A stretch of DNA of 64,000 nucleotides from JAAXIE01 sp965263155 (GTDB taxonomy: Bacteria; Chloroflexota; Dehalococcoidia; Lucifugimonadales; JAAXIE01), in contig OZ253586.1 of assembly GCA_965263155.1 (NCBI GenBank), positions 1,736,001 to 1,800,000 of the forward strand, in the 5' to 3' direction. A program made the translations under genes and the position numbers. Under the pieces are notes generated by a model, which saw only the letters and a list, made by a program, of their open reading frames with translations, was not told the DNA's origin and made no database searches. Shown in pieces: positions 53,693 to 63,166 of this stretch (positions are counted from its first letter, which is position 1; the number at the start of each line of letters is the position of its first letter).

Positions 53693-55960
53693 CTACGTTG
53701 CATGGCCGCGCCGGATATGCACAAGTAGAGCCATTACTGCGATAAGAGCGACACCTATCAGCGCGATGACAACGACGAGCACGCGCCCGGACAGCGGGCC
53801 ATCACCATTCGGAGCTGTCAGCGTGACTTTGGTAGCTGGCGCCGGTGAAGAGGTGTCGGACGCCGGCTGCAGATGAGTTCCTTCCGAGGCGCTAGCGACG
53901 TTTGACGGTGTGGCTTGAGGCGAAGCGCCTCCAGAGGCAGGCGAGGGTTCTGGGGCCGGTATGGGAGCCGCCGACGCGGGCGCTGGGGGCAGAGGAACCG
54001 GGGACGTAGTGCCTGCTACATCGGGTACCACGCTGGCCGAAGCATTGGCTGGCGCCTTGAGGGTCTGCTGCGGGGCCTCAGCATCGGCGTGGGTCTCGTC
54101 ATCAGATGCGTCCTGCTCCGGAGTATCGACCCCTGCCACGATAGGGTCTGTATCTGGCGAATCAGTCTTGGAAGAGTCAATACCCTGGCTGGTCCTTAGC
54201 GCTGGGGCAGGCGGAGGAGTCGGCGCTTCCACTTGAGCATCGTTGCCATTGGGATCACTGGCTTCACTGGGCTCGGGAACGGGTGTAGTGGCAGGCAGTA
54301 CATCGACCGGGGAGTCTCCACTCCCGGGACTCTCAGGGCTCTCGGGACTCTCCGGCTCCTCCGAAGCTACGTCAGGGCTGGGTGTAGGAGCGGCAGAAGG
54401 GACGTTCGTTGACGCTTTCTCGCTCGACGAATCGCCATTCTTCTGCTGGAGGGACGGTTCTTCTATCTCATTCTCCGGTTCCGTGGCTAGGTCATCCGCT
54501 TCCACCACCAACCGCAAGGTGTCACTGGCCGATATGCCCGATTGGTCGGTGGCCGTGACGGTGATGTTGGCCTCACCGTGCTTGCCCGGTTGGGGATGCA
54601 GCGTTAGGTCCGAGTCTTGAAGAGAGAAGGACAACATCGATGTATTGTCGTTGTCTACCCTAAAAGAAAGTCTGTCTTGGTTGGACTGCAAGTCAACGTC
54701 GGAGAACACATCCAACAGGTCGAATCCGATGTCTCCTACGCCCATTGGCACACGCATACCCCCCATGGGCGCACCCACTCTCGGAGGGTCGTTCGTGGGC
54801 GTGACAGCAATAAACAGAGCGACGGTCAGGGAGAAGCCGTCTCGGTCCACGCCGTCGAAGACGATTTGGGCCGCGCCATGACGGTCCTCCGCAAACCGTA
54901 AGGTGATGGCCCCTCGTGACAACCACGCCGTGACCAAATCGGGATTGTCGTTGGTTCGCAATCTCGCCCAGTCGACACGCCTGTCGGCATCCCTCAAGAC
55001 GTCGGACAACTCGACTTCGAGGTCGGGCGCATCCTCGTATACTCTCAATTGGGCAATGGTGTTTGCGAACTCGCGTATGCGTGCGGATGTGGGCGCAGGG
55101 GTGGACTGAGGTGTCTGTTCGGAGCTTGTGGGGGAGGTCGGTTCGGCAGTCGGCTCAGGGGTCGGGGTGGGTGTCGCTGTGGGTGCTGTAGTCGGCTCAG
55201 GGGTCGGGGCGGGTGTCGCTGTGGGCGCGGCAGTCGGCTCAGAGGTCGGGGTGGGTGTCGCTGTGGGTGCTGTAGTCGGCTCAGGGGTCGGGGTGGGTGT
55301 CGCTGTGGGTGCTTTAGTCGGCTCAGAGGTCGGGGCGGGTGTCGCTGTGGGCGCTGTAGTCGGCTCAGGGGTCGGGGCGAGTGTCTCAGTCGGATTGGGA
55401 GGAACGCTGGGGTCTACCCCGTCGATGGTGATCGGCGCGCAATCGACGTTGTTTTCCTCGTCTTCCTCATCGACGGTCCCGCTGGGATCCACCACTGCAC
55501 AGATGAAGTAGTTGCCGGAAGGGGTGTCATTGGGTATTTGGAGGTCGTCTCCTTGGGCAGTGGCAGGGTCCCACACCATCAAGCTAGCGCCGGGAGTTAC
55601 ATCATAGGTTCGTGATACCCGCCCTCCCTTCAAAAGCATGTCTTCCATGAAGCCATCGGAAAAAGTGGCAGGGCGCACTGCGACCGATCTATCAGAAGAG
55701 AGAACCAGTTCCACCAAGTAGCCATAGACATTCACCCTACCATCAGAGTTGATGGTGCCTGGAGCAGCTTGGTTCCCCAAGTTCTTGACGGTAACTGACA
55801 CTTCCGAGGCCATGGGCTCTCCAGTTTTCCCGGTCGATGGGCCTGTTATGTTAGCCATGAGGTCCGGGAGGGAAGATGCGGCTAAAGGAATTCCTCCGGA
55901 GAAGGAGGCGAGGGCTAGAGCTAGACCAAGGAGAAGAGGGACGGACTTCCACCTGAGCAC
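53693..55960 (-). CDS. CARDB surface protein with PT linker and C-terminal anchor
   Basis: 755 residues from GTG 55960. Signal peptide VPLLLGLALALASFSGGIPL. Residues about 30-185 are a CARDB-like beta-sandwich (LPDLMANITGPSTG, YLVELVLSSD, DPSGTVDEEDEENNVDC). About 95 residues of (EPTTAPTATPTP) repeats follow, then two cadherin-like/Calx-beta-like segments (FANTIAQLRVYED onward, VTATDQSGISASDTLRLVVE), a second low-complexity linker, and a C-terminal membrane helix GRVLVVVIALIGVALIAVMA with basic stop-transfer HIRRG. A large surface protein tethered to the membrane, probably for adhesion or substrate binding. Confidence 0.85.
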   Translation of the reverse strand: MLRWKSVPLLLGLALALASFSGGIPLAASSLPDLMANITGPSTGKTGEPMASEVSVTVKNLGNQAAPGTINSDGRVNVYGYLVELVLSSDRSVAVRPATFSDGFMEDMLLKGGRVSRTYDVTPGASLMVWDPATAQGDDLQIPNDTPSGNYFICAVVDPSGTVDEEDEENNVDCAPITIDGVDPSVPPNPTETLAPTPEPTTAPTATPAPTSEPTKAPTATPTPTPEPTTAPTATPTPTSEPTAAPTATPAPTPEPTTAPTATPTPTPEPTAEPTSPTSSEQTPQSTPAPTSARIREFANTIAQLRVYEDAPDLEVELSDVLRDADRRVDWARLRTNDNPDLVTAWLSRGAITLRFAEDRHGAAQIVFDGVDRDGFSLTVALFIAVTPTNDPPRVGAPMGGMRVPMGVGDIGFDLLDVFSDVDLQSNQDRLSFRVDNDNTSMLSFSLQDSDLTLHPQPGKHGEANITVTATDQSGISASDTLRLVVEADDLATEPENEIEEPSLQQKNGDSSSEKASTNVPSAAPTPSPDVASEEPESPESPESPGSGDSPVDVLPATTPVPEPSEASDPNGNDAQVEAPTPPPAPALRTSQGIDSSKTDSPDTDPIVAGVDTPEQDASDDETHADAEAPQQTLKAPANASASVVPDVAGTTSPVPLPPAPASAAPIPAPEPSPASGGASPQATPSNVASASEGTHLQPASDTSSPAPATKVTLTAPNGDGPLSGRVLVVVIALIGVALIAVMALLVHIRRGHAT

Positions 55961-56381
55961 AGGGTTTGGATACCTCCATCAGATTCCGGACGGATTGCAG
56001 GCTGGTTGCACGCTGGTTGTCGCAATGCTTGCTAGGCTGGTTGTCGGTGACCAGTTGGCGTCAAAAGTGGACGGTTATCGAAGCACGTTAAGCGAGGGGC
56101 ACAGGCGAGCGCGACAGTGAGGACAGTAAGGGAGGAAGGGGACAGCCGTCACCGCTGAGACCGGGGCGCCAAGGCACGGGGATGATAGGCGTCGGGATAG
56201 CCCATGTCAAAATTCGCAGGTCTATTCGACGGGTGAAAGTCTACGCCGGGGGTGCAATGCACGGGAAAAGGGGGTAGAATGCGCCCCATGTTCACGCTGG
56301 CAACACATCACACTTGTACATGTACGCGGGCGGTCTCGGCGGAGGACGACTAGTCCACCGGGCCGCCTTGGAGCTGAGCGT
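55961..56381. promoter_or_regulatory. divergent promoter region
   Basis: 420 bases between the divergent CARDB and MFS genes. GCTGGTTG occurs three times (56001, 56012, 56036), possible operator repeats. No clear -35/-10 pair was identified. Confidence 0.35.
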
Positions 56382-57719
56382 TTGGCAATATCATCGAAGA
56401 CAGAAGACACATCCGCTAACCCCAGCTTCTTTTCCTCCCTGACATACCCGGACTATCGTCGACTCTGGGCCGCTACGGGCTTCACCCAATCGGCCGGTTG
56501 GGCCCTGATCATCGCCCGTGGTCCCTTGGCTTACCAGATCACCGACTCTCCCGCTTGGATCGGCATCATCACCTTCGCGGCCCTCATACCCTCACTGGTA
56601 TTCAACCCCATCGGAGGGTACCTCGCCGACCGTATGGACCGGCGTCTCCTTCTGATGTACTGCTGCTTGATCAACCTGCTGACCGCCGTGGCTCTAGCCG
56701 TTGCCGTGGTGGCCGGAGTGATCCACGGGCCGGGCGGCATCTGGTGGTTGCTCGGGCTGGCTTTCATCAACGGCTGCGCCCGCTCGGTGCAGATGCCAGC
56801 TTCCCAATCCCTTCTGCCCAACTTGGTGCCTAGGGAACGCCTGCTCAACGGCATCGCTTTGAACCAAGCTGTGCAGCAAGGCTCGCGCGCGGCCGGAGCG
56901 CTGGCGATGGTGCCCTTGGTGGCAACCATCGGGACTTCCGAGATCTTCTTCATCCCTGTGGCCCTGTACTTTCTGGGAGGCCTGCAACTGGCCTCTATTC
57001 AGACCCGGTCTACCGGCCAGGACGTAGCCGGACGGGGCGTCTTCTACAACCTCGTTGCTGGCATCCACTACACCTATACTCATCCCCTAGTTTTGTCAGT
57101 CATCATGTTGGCGGTAGCCCATTGTGCACTGACCATGGCCTTCGAGGCCCTCTTCCCGCTCTTCGCTCGCGAGCAGTTGGGCATGGGTGAAGACCGTGCG
57201 CTCTACAGTGGGCCGATTTACATGATGATTGGGGTAGGCATTGGGGCAGTTTTCGTAAACACCGTGGTGCTGGCCCAGGTCCGGGATCAGCGTAAGCGGG
57301 GAGCTCTAATCTTCTGGCTGGGGGTGCTCAGCGGCCTGTCGCCCTTGGCTTTAGCCTTCTCTAACAGCATCTTCGTCGCTGTGCTGGCAACGGCGGCCAT
57401 CGGGGGCGCTACAGCAGGATTCATGACCATGACTCACACCACGATCCAGCAGATTATCCCCGACGGCATGCGAGGCCGCATTTCCAGTGTGAACATGTGG
57501 CATACAATGGGAATGATGGCCGCCTTCAACTTGGTGAACCCGGCCTTGGCAGAGGTGTCGTGGATCGACGCTCCGCGGATACTAGCGGCCACGGGCCTGA
57601 TATTCTTGGTGATAGTGCTGCTCAGCCTGCTGGTGCCACCATTGCGCCAGATTTACACTAGGGGTCTACCCGACTTGGTGGGGACCGAACTGCGGCCCAG
57701 CTTCGCCGCTGCAACGTAA
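56382..57719 (+). CDS. MFS transporter (MFS_3/enterobactin-exporter-like)
   Basis: 445 residues from TTG 56382, with CTTGGAG about nine bases upstream. About twelve hydrophobic segments. The loop 2-3 motif GGYLADRMDRRLLLMYCCLI is the MFS signature (G-x-L-aD-R-x-x-R-R). ANGCARSVQ-type INGCARSVQMPASQSLLPNL and LNGIALNQAVQQGSRAAGA are characteristic of the MFS_3 group. Proton-driven export of a small molecule is likely; the substrate is not evident. Confidence 0.88.
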   Translation: MAISSKTEDTSANPSFFSSLTYPDYRRLWAATGFTQSAGWALIIARGPLAYQITDSPAWIGIITFAALIPSLVFNPIGGYLADRMDRRLLLMYCCLINLLTAVALAVAVVAGVIHGPGGIWWLLGLAFINGCARSVQMPASQSLLPNLVPRERLLNGIALNQAVQQGSRAAGALAMVPLVATIGTSEIFFIPVALYFLGGLQLASIQTRSTGQDVAGRGVFYNLVAGIHYTYTHPLVLSVIMLAVAHCALTMAFEALFPLFAREQLGMGEDRALYSGPIYMMIGVGIGAVFVNTVVLAQVRDQRKRGALIFWLGVLSGLSPLALAFSNSIFVAVLATAAIGGATAGFMTMTHTTIQQIIPDGMRGRISSVNMWHTMGMMAAFNLVNPALAEVSWIDAPRILAATGLIFLVIVLLSLLVPPLRQIYTRGLPDLVGTELRPSFAAAT

Positions 57720-57724
57720 GAGCG

Positions 57725-57967
57725 ATGACCATACGAGAGATACCCTTGACCTTCGTGGTGGTGCTGGTCATAGCCATATGCCTCACCATATTCTTCGGCG
57801 CGTGGGCCGTCTCCACCGATGTGGACGGAGCGTACAGCGGCTTGGCCGCTAGCAAGTCGCAGCGGGGCCCCCTCGGGGGATCAGCCACACCATTGGACCC
57901 CTCAGTCGTTGCGGAAGAGGAGAGTTGGCTGGCCAGCGGTCTGCTGTTTGCGTGCCCCTTACACTGA
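57725..57967 (+). CDS. small membrane protein
   Basis: 80 residues from ATG 57725, five bases after the MFS stop. A single hydrophobic segment (PLTFVVVLVIAICLTIFFGA) and a Ser/Leu-rich tail. No known family. It may be coupled to the transporter. Coding status is uncertain because the second half is low-complexity. Confidence 0.4.
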   Translation: MTIREIPLTFVVVLVIAICLTIFFGAWAVSTDVDGAYSGLAASKSQRGPLGGSATPLDPSVVAEEESWLASGLLFACPLH

Positions 57968-58110
57968 GCCTTAGTCTCGCTGGTTGGCCCCGTCCGCATT
58001 GCCCCTTGTATCTGCCTAGCAGGCGAGATAGCATCACCCAGAACCTTTATGGTAGGGCTGCTACGTCACCAGACGGCAGCCAGCCCGCGACTCCCAAAGG
58101 AGCATTTCTC

Positions 58111-59286
58111 ATGAAGATCTCTCTGGCCTATGAGATGCAGCGTCCCAGCTTGGACGACCAGAAGGTGGTGGACGAGACGATTGAGCAGTGCGTCGCGGCC
58201 GACGCGGCGGGCTTCTCCACTGTGTGGTTCGTGGAGCACCACTTCCTCACCGGCTTCTCCTCCTCGCCCTGCCCCGAGGTGATCCTAGGCGCGCTGAGCC
58301 TCCTCACCAAGCAAATCAGGCTGGGTTTCGGCGTGGTCATACTGCCCTACCATCACCCGGTACGAGTGGCTGAGCGCATCGCCATGGTGGACCTGCTCTC
58401 CAAGGGGCGCGTGGAATTCGGGACCGGCCGGTCGGCCCCCTACGAGCAGACGGGCCTCGGCATCGACCCTCGAAATACCCGCGACATGTGGGAAGAGTCT
58501 CTGACCATGATCCCCAAGATTTGGGAGTCGGACATGTTCGAGTGGGAAGGCCGTTTCTGGAATGTGCCACCCCGCAGGGTGCTGCCCAAGCCCTATCAGA
58601 AGCCGCACCCCCCGATGTGGGTCGCGGCGTTGCAGCCTGCCACCTACGCCATAGCCGCGCAGAAGGGCATCGGCGTGATGGCCTTGGGCGTCAGCGCTCC
58701 TTCGGTGCTGGAGCCTCATATCAAGGAGTACAAGCAGAACGTACAGAAGGCCGACCCTGTGGGCGCCTTTATCAACGACCGCTGGCTGAGCGGTGCAGTG
58801 GGCTTTTGTGGCGAGGATGACCGTTCCGCTCGCCAAATGGGTGAGAAGTCCCTCAAGACATTCTTCGGCCCTGATCGGCCCTATCTGCAGGACCAGGTGA
58901 ACGTCTACGAGACCCTCGTCAAGGCTTGGGGCGGGGTGCCCGAGCACTTGGCGCAGAACTTCTCCCGTTACGTCAAGAATGAAAATGGGGACGAAAACGG
59001 CGACGGTCAAGCGCAGCAGGAATTGGACCTTTCGGGAGGGTCAGCCCTTGCCCAGAAAGCATGGGCCGAGTTGGACGCCGACACCCTGTGCGAGCGGGGT
59101 GTGATTGTTGCCGGTGACCCCGACACCTGTATCAAGGCCCTCAAGCTCCACCAAGCTGCGGGCGTGGACGAGGTGCAGTTCCTCATGGCCACTGAGTCGG
59201 TGCCCCATGAGCAGGTGATGAAGTCCATCGAGTTGTTCGGCAAGTACATCATCCCTGCCTTCGACGAGGTGCCTGTGGCCGTCTAA
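58111..59286 (+). CDS. LLM class flavin-dependent oxidoreductase
   Basis: Start at ATG 58111 with CAAAGGAG upstream; 391 residues. MKISLAYEMQRPSL, AGFSTVWFVEHHFLTGFSSS and IRLGFGVVILPYHHPVRVAE are the luciferase-like TIM-barrel hallmarks. GRVEFGTGRSAPYEQTGLGI binds flavin. MWEESLTMIPKIWESDMFEW and CKALKL-like ALKLHQAAGVDEVQFLM follow. F420- or FMN-dependent monooxygenases of this family are strongly expanded in SAR202 Chloroflexota, which supports the taxonomic guess. Substrate unknown, possibly recalcitrant organic matter. Confidence 0.93.
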   Translation: MKISLAYEMQRPSLDDQKVVDETIEQCVAADAAGFSTVWFVEHHFLTGFSSSPCPEVILGALSLLTKQIRLGFGVVILPYHHPVRVAERIAMVDLLSKGRVEFGTGRSAPYEQTGLGIDPRNTRDMWEESLTMIPKIWESDMFEWEGRFWNVPPRRVLPKPYQKPHPPMWVAALQPATYAIAAQKGIGVMALGVSAPSVLEPHIKEYKQNVQKADPVGAFINDRWLSGAVGFCGEDDRSARQMGEKSLKTFFGPDRPYLQDQVNVYETLVKAWGGVPEHLAQNFSRYVKNENGDENGDGQAQQELDLSGGSALAQKAWAELDADTLCERGVIVAGDPDTCIKALKLHQAAGVDEVQFLMATESVPHEQVMKSIELFGKYIIPAFDEVPVAV

Positions 59287-59326
59287 TGGCCATTCTCAGT
59301 CGTAGCCGATCACTGGGCACGCACTA

Positions 59327-61357
59327 ATGGCAGTAGGAACAGCCCTCGGGATCATACCAGAGCCACGGTCCTGGCCCCACTTGGGCTTTGTGGCCATCAC
59401 AGTAGCCTTTGGTCTGGAGACTCTCCGGGCCATGTTATCGCTGCTGGTCTACGTCCTTAGGGAAGGCTACGGCTGGGACGCGATCCAAGTCGGTATCTTA
59501 GCCCTCGTAATCTTCAGCACTGGCTTCCAAGCGGGCCCGTTGACGCGGCGGCTAGGAACGGGCGCTACCTTGGCAATCGCTGGCGGAGGCGTCGGCGTTC
59601 TGCGGTTGGTGGCCCAGATATGGCCCGTCTACCCGGTGGTGGACCTAGGCCTGAGCATCGCTGGCGCCTTCCTGTTCATTGTGTTCCTGTTTGCCATGGT
59701 GGAACACGCTAGGGGAAAAGACGGCGTAGGGACGGCCGGTTGTGGGCTGGCTTTCCTTCTTGGAGTGTCGCTGGACACCTTCTTGATGGGGGCCTTTTCC
59801 ACATGGGAGCCCTTCTGGCGATTTGGCATCGGCTCCATGTGGGCGGTGACCCTCATGGTCATGGCCCAGATAGTCTGTCTCGTCTACGTGCTGGGGTTCG
59901 GCAGCCTCATCCCGAGCCCTATTCGACCGCAGGGCCAATGGTCTGGCGTAAACCCGCCGGGCATAGGCAGCTCTCTCCCTTGGCTTGCCCTAGGGCCAGT
60001 CATCTTTCTGCAGCTTCAGGTGTTCCAAAACATAGCCGGGTTCGCTGCGGTCACCGGATGGACCATGCCCCAAGCCTTTCTCGGCATCGTCATCAGCAAC
60101 GTCGTTGGACTACTGGTCGCCGCCTTGGTGGTGAGCAAGCCATCATGCGGTGCATGGGGACCTGCGTTGCTATTGGGAGCGCTGCTTACTGGCACCCTCG
60201 GCATTGTAAGCTCACTGCCAAACATCGCAGCAGGTGCCTTGATCGTCGGTCAAGCCTGTTTGTCAGCTTTGCTCATCATCGTCTTCTCGGCCTTCGAGAC
60301 CACGGGGGAAGCCGCCGACACGGGAACTGGGAGGCAGCCGGAACAGGGGGGCACCCAGGAGGGTGGCGCGCAGCCAAGCAGTGCCTTCCATGGCATCGGC
60401 ATGGTTCTGCTCATGGCCCTGCTCTTTGGCTACTACGCCAGCTTGGAACTGGAGATGCCATTCTCGCGGGAGATGCTGTTGCCCGCAGCGGGCGTCATAG
60501 TTGCCGTAGCCGCCTTATGGGCATCGGTCTCGAGCCAACCCAGTGGCATCTCCTACTTTCCCGTCTGGAGACCCGCTGCTTTCGCTGCAGTGTTTGCCAT
60601 AGCGCCTGTGGTCATGCTGCTAACATGGCAGACTCCGCAACAAGTCGAGGGCAATGGCTATCCAGTTCGCGTGATGACCTACAACCTGCACAACGGCTTC
60701 AATACTGACGGCTTACTGGACTTGGAAGCGCTGGCTGCCGTCATCGAGGATGAAGAAGCCGACATCGTGGCCCTACAGGAGGTGTCGAGGGGTTGGGTCA
60801 TCAACGGCTCTGCCGACATGTTGCTGTGGCTGTCCCGACGTCTCGACATGCCCTACATCTACGGCCCCTCCATGGAGCACTTCTGGGGCAATGCCATACT
60901 CTCACGTTTTCCAGTCACCGATTGGGGCAAGGTTGACCTTCCTCCACGCGACCTGCCTCTATTGCGTCAGTTCACTTGGACCGATTTTGCCTTGGGCGAA
61001 GGCCAACACTTGCGGGTCATCGCCACCCACTTCCATCATCCTGAGGATGGAGGCGAGACCCGGTTGCTGCAAGCAGAGGCATTACTCTCGTTCTGGAACG
61101 CACATCCGAAAACCGTCGTGTTAGCCGACCTGAACGCAGAGCCCGACTCGCTGGAGATAACAGCCTTCAGGCGGGCGGGATTCGCAGATGCTCTGGAAGG
61201 CGTGGCATCAAGGGCAACATTCCCTTCATACGAGCCAGCGGAGCGCATCGACTACATCCTCGCCTCGCCCGACCTGAGGCTAAGTAAGCCGTCCATACCC
61301 CGGACTACAGCCTCGGACCACCTGCCAGTATTGGCGACTGTGGAGTCGAAGCAGTGA
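59327..61357 (+). CDS. membrane-fused endonuclease/exonuclease/phosphatase protein
   Basis: 676 residues. Residues 1-440 contain about eleven hydrophobic segments (MFS-like look, e.g. LGFVAITVAFGLETLRAML). Residues 450-676 are a complete EEP domain: MTYNLHNGFN (Asn), ALQEVSRGW (catalytic Glu), GNAILSRFPV, ATHFHHPEDGGE, LADLNAEPDS (D-x-N) and AERIDYIL...SDHLPV (final Asp-His). A phosphodiesterase acting on a lipid or sugar phosphate at the membrane is more likely than a DNase. No close bacterial homologue with this exact fusion is known to me. Confidence 0.85.
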   Translation: MAVGTALGIIPEPRSWPHLGFVAITVAFGLETLRAMLSLLVYVLREGYGWDAIQVGILALVIFSTGFQAGPLTRRLGTGATLAIAGGGVGVLRLVAQIWPVYPVVDLGLSIAGAFLFIVFLFAMVEHARGKDGVGTAGCGLAFLLGVSLDTFLMGAFSTWEPFWRFGIGSMWAVTLMVMAQIVCLVYVLGFGSLIPSPIRPQGQWSGVNPPGIGSSLPWLALGPVIFLQLQVFQNIAGFAAVTGWTMPQAFLGIVISNVVGLLVAALVVSKPSCGAWGPALLLGALLTGTLGIVSSLPNIAAGALIVGQACLSALLIIVFSAFETTGEAADTGTGRQPEQGGTQEGGAQPSSAFHGIGMVLLMALLFGYYASLELEMPFSREMLLPAAGVIVAVAALWASVSSQPSGISYFPVWRPAAFAAVFAIAPVVMLLTWQTPQQVEGNGYPVRVMTYNLHNGFNTDGLLDLEALAAVIEDEEADIVALQEVSRGWVINGSADMLLWLSRRLDMPYIYGPSMEHFWGNAILSRFPVTDWGKVDLPPRDLPLLRQFTWTDFALGEGQHLRVIATHFHHPEDGGETRLLQAEALLSFWNAHPKTVVLADLNAEPDSLEITAFRRAGFADALEGVASRATFPSYEPAERIDYILASPDLRLSKPSIPRTTASDHLPVLATVESKQ

Positions 61358-61402
61358 CGACTGCACACTAGCCCGAAACCCCAGCCCCTTTGCCCTTCAA
61401 GA

Positions 61403-61416
61403 AGACCTTTGCATAA
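61403..61416. repeat. solo IS5-end-like 14-mer
   Basis: AGACCTTTGCATAA is identical to bases 41042-41055 at the left end of the decayed IS5-like element. It lies between two convergent gene ends. It could be a relic of an excised or decayed copy. Confidence 0.35.
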
Positions 61417-61428
61417 GCGCTTCCCCCA

Positions 61429-63126
61429 CTAACGCGGGGGAGCGGGCCAAGCGTAGGGCGCACTGTCGATGACCACATCCACCACTTGAGGCGCACCCGA
61501 TGCCAAGGCCTTCTCCATCGCGGGGGCCACGTCCTCCGGCTTGGTCACTTGTACGCCGTTCACGCCGAACCCACGAGCGATGCCAGCTACGTCAAGAGGC
61601 AGGGGAAAGTCCATACCAACGTATTCGCTTACCCGTTCCTTGTCGTCAAGCATGTCCCGTAGGTATATGTCCATGTTCTGCTTGAGAATCCTGTAGGTGC
61701 GGTTGTTGCAGATGACGTAGGTCACAGGGATGTTGTACCGTGCGGCCGTCCATAGGGCTTGGATGGTGTAGAGGGACGCCCCGTCGCCCACCACCGCAAC
61801 CACAGGCCGGTCAGGGTGAGCCAGTTTGATGCCTAGTGCACCACCCATGGCCCAGCCCAGTCCGCCGCCTTGGATGGCGTGCATGCAGCCCGGCTCGTCG
61901 AAGTCCAAGGCCCCCAGCATCGCTCCGCGGGACGTCACCGCCTCGTCGGCGATGATGGTATTGGAGGGCAAGGCCTTGGCCATCTCCGCCATCATGCGGT
62001 CTACAGACATGGGGTCCTTGTCCCAGTTGGCTTGAGCCCGGCGCTGTTGCGCCTCACGGCCTTTCTGCTTCTCATCACCGATGGTTGCGGCGCGGGTCTT
62101 GGCCGCCTCCTTCTGGCTGCCCGACATCTGGGTCTCCAGAGCATCACACAGGTCGGTCAGACCAGCCTTGGGGTCGGCGGTCATGCCCACACGTGTGGGG
62201 TAGACCTTCTCGATTTCCTGAGTGGCGCTATCCAGATGTATCAGGGCGCTGTTGGGACCTAGGAAGGGGTCCTCAACATAGAGGAACGACTGGAAGATGT
62301 TGGCGCCCACAGCTAACACAACGTCAGCGTCGGCAAACAGGTCTTTGGTCGAACCCCGGTTCAGATTCAGGCCACCTAGGTACTGGGGATGGCTGCTGGG
62401 GAAGTTGACTTCAGCAACAGACGCGGCGTGTACTCTGGCGCCGACTAATTCGGCAGCCCTGACCACCTCAGCCAGCGCACTGGACTGGGCTACCCGGTCC
62501 CCCACCACCAGTACCGGCCGCTCGGCACGGGCCAGCAGTTGCGCTGCTTCGGCGATAGCTGCTGGATCGGGGCGCAAACGGAAGTAGCCAGTGGAGGAGG
62601 GCGTTATGTCGACGTCCGCCTCGTCATCCATCGTATTCCAAGGAAAAGCCAAGAATACCGGACCCGTAGGCGGGGTCATGGCTTCGCGGAAGGCGCGACG
62701 CACCACCATGGGAATCTCCGATGCGTGGGTGATCTGAGCGCTCCACTTCGTATACTGCCGGGTCATCTCCACCAAGTCGCCCGTAAGTGTAGGATCGGTC
62801 AGCAACATTCTGGTATCGGAGTTCCCCGCGGTTAGCACCAGCGGCGTACCGCCACGGTAGGCGTCGTAGAGCATGCTGACGGCGTTGGCCAAGCCAGCGG
62901 CGATGTGCACGTTGGCAAAGGCGGGCTTGCCCGTGGCCCGGGCATAGCCATCGGCCATGCCCACTGCCGAGGCCTCCTGTAGGCAGGTGACGTAGCTCAG
63001 TTGGGGGTAGTCCTGCAGAGCGTCCATCAGTGGGGTTTCGCTTGTGCCCGGATTGCCGAAGATGTACTCCACTCCCTCGGCCAGCAGCATCTCGGCAAGC
63101 GCCTGTTTGCCTGTCATCCTCGGCAT
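61429..63126 (-). CDS. thiamine-diphosphate-dependent decarboxylase-like enzyme
   Basis: Start at ATG 63126 (AAAGGAG, spacing nine); 565 residues. The PYR domain has FGNPGTSETPLMDAL and LQEASAVGMADGYARATGK with the activating Glu (about 51). The central domain covers about 190-320. In the PP domain, VVGDGASLYTIQALWTAARY and VICNNRTYR are the GDG...NN magnesium/TPP motif. The layout matches the benzoylformate decarboxylase/acetolactate synthase-like family. The lack of a small regulatory subunit gene argues against housekeeping acetolactate synthase. Confidence 0.92.
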   Translation of the reverse strand: MPRMTGKQALAEMLLAEGVEYIFGNPGTSETPLMDALQDYPQLSYVTCLQEASAVGMADGYARATGKPAFANVHIAAGLANAVSMLYDAYRGGTPLVLTAGNSDTRMLLTDPTLTGDLVEMTRQYTKWSAQITHASEIPMVVRRAFREAMTPPTGPVFLAFPWNTMDDEADVDITPSSTGYFRLRPDPAAIAEAAQLLARAERPVLVVGDRVAQSSALAEVVRAAELVGARVHAASVAEVNFPSSHPQYLGGLNLNRGSTKDLFADADVVLAVGANIFQSFLYVEDPFLGPNSALIHLDSATQEIEKVYPTRVGMTADPKAGLTDLCDALETQMSGSQKEAAKTRAATIGDEKQKGREAQQRRAQANWDKDPMSVDRMMAEMAKALPSNTIIADEAVTSRGAMLGALDFDEPGCMHAIQGGGLGWAMGGALGIKLAHPDRPVVAVVGDGASLYTIQALWTAARYNIPVTYVICNNRTYRILKQNMDIYLRDMLDDKERVSEYVGMDFPLPLDVAGIARGFGVNGVQVTKPEDVAPAMEKALASGAPQVVDVVIDSAPYAWPAPPR

Positions 63127-63166
63127 AATCAAAGCTCCTTTCGGAATGTCCTCGTCTCGATAGCCT

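Noticed and set aside
55130..55400. tandem direct repeats near 55.2 kb
   Set aside because: They are the coding low-complexity Pro/Thr linker of the CARDB protein.
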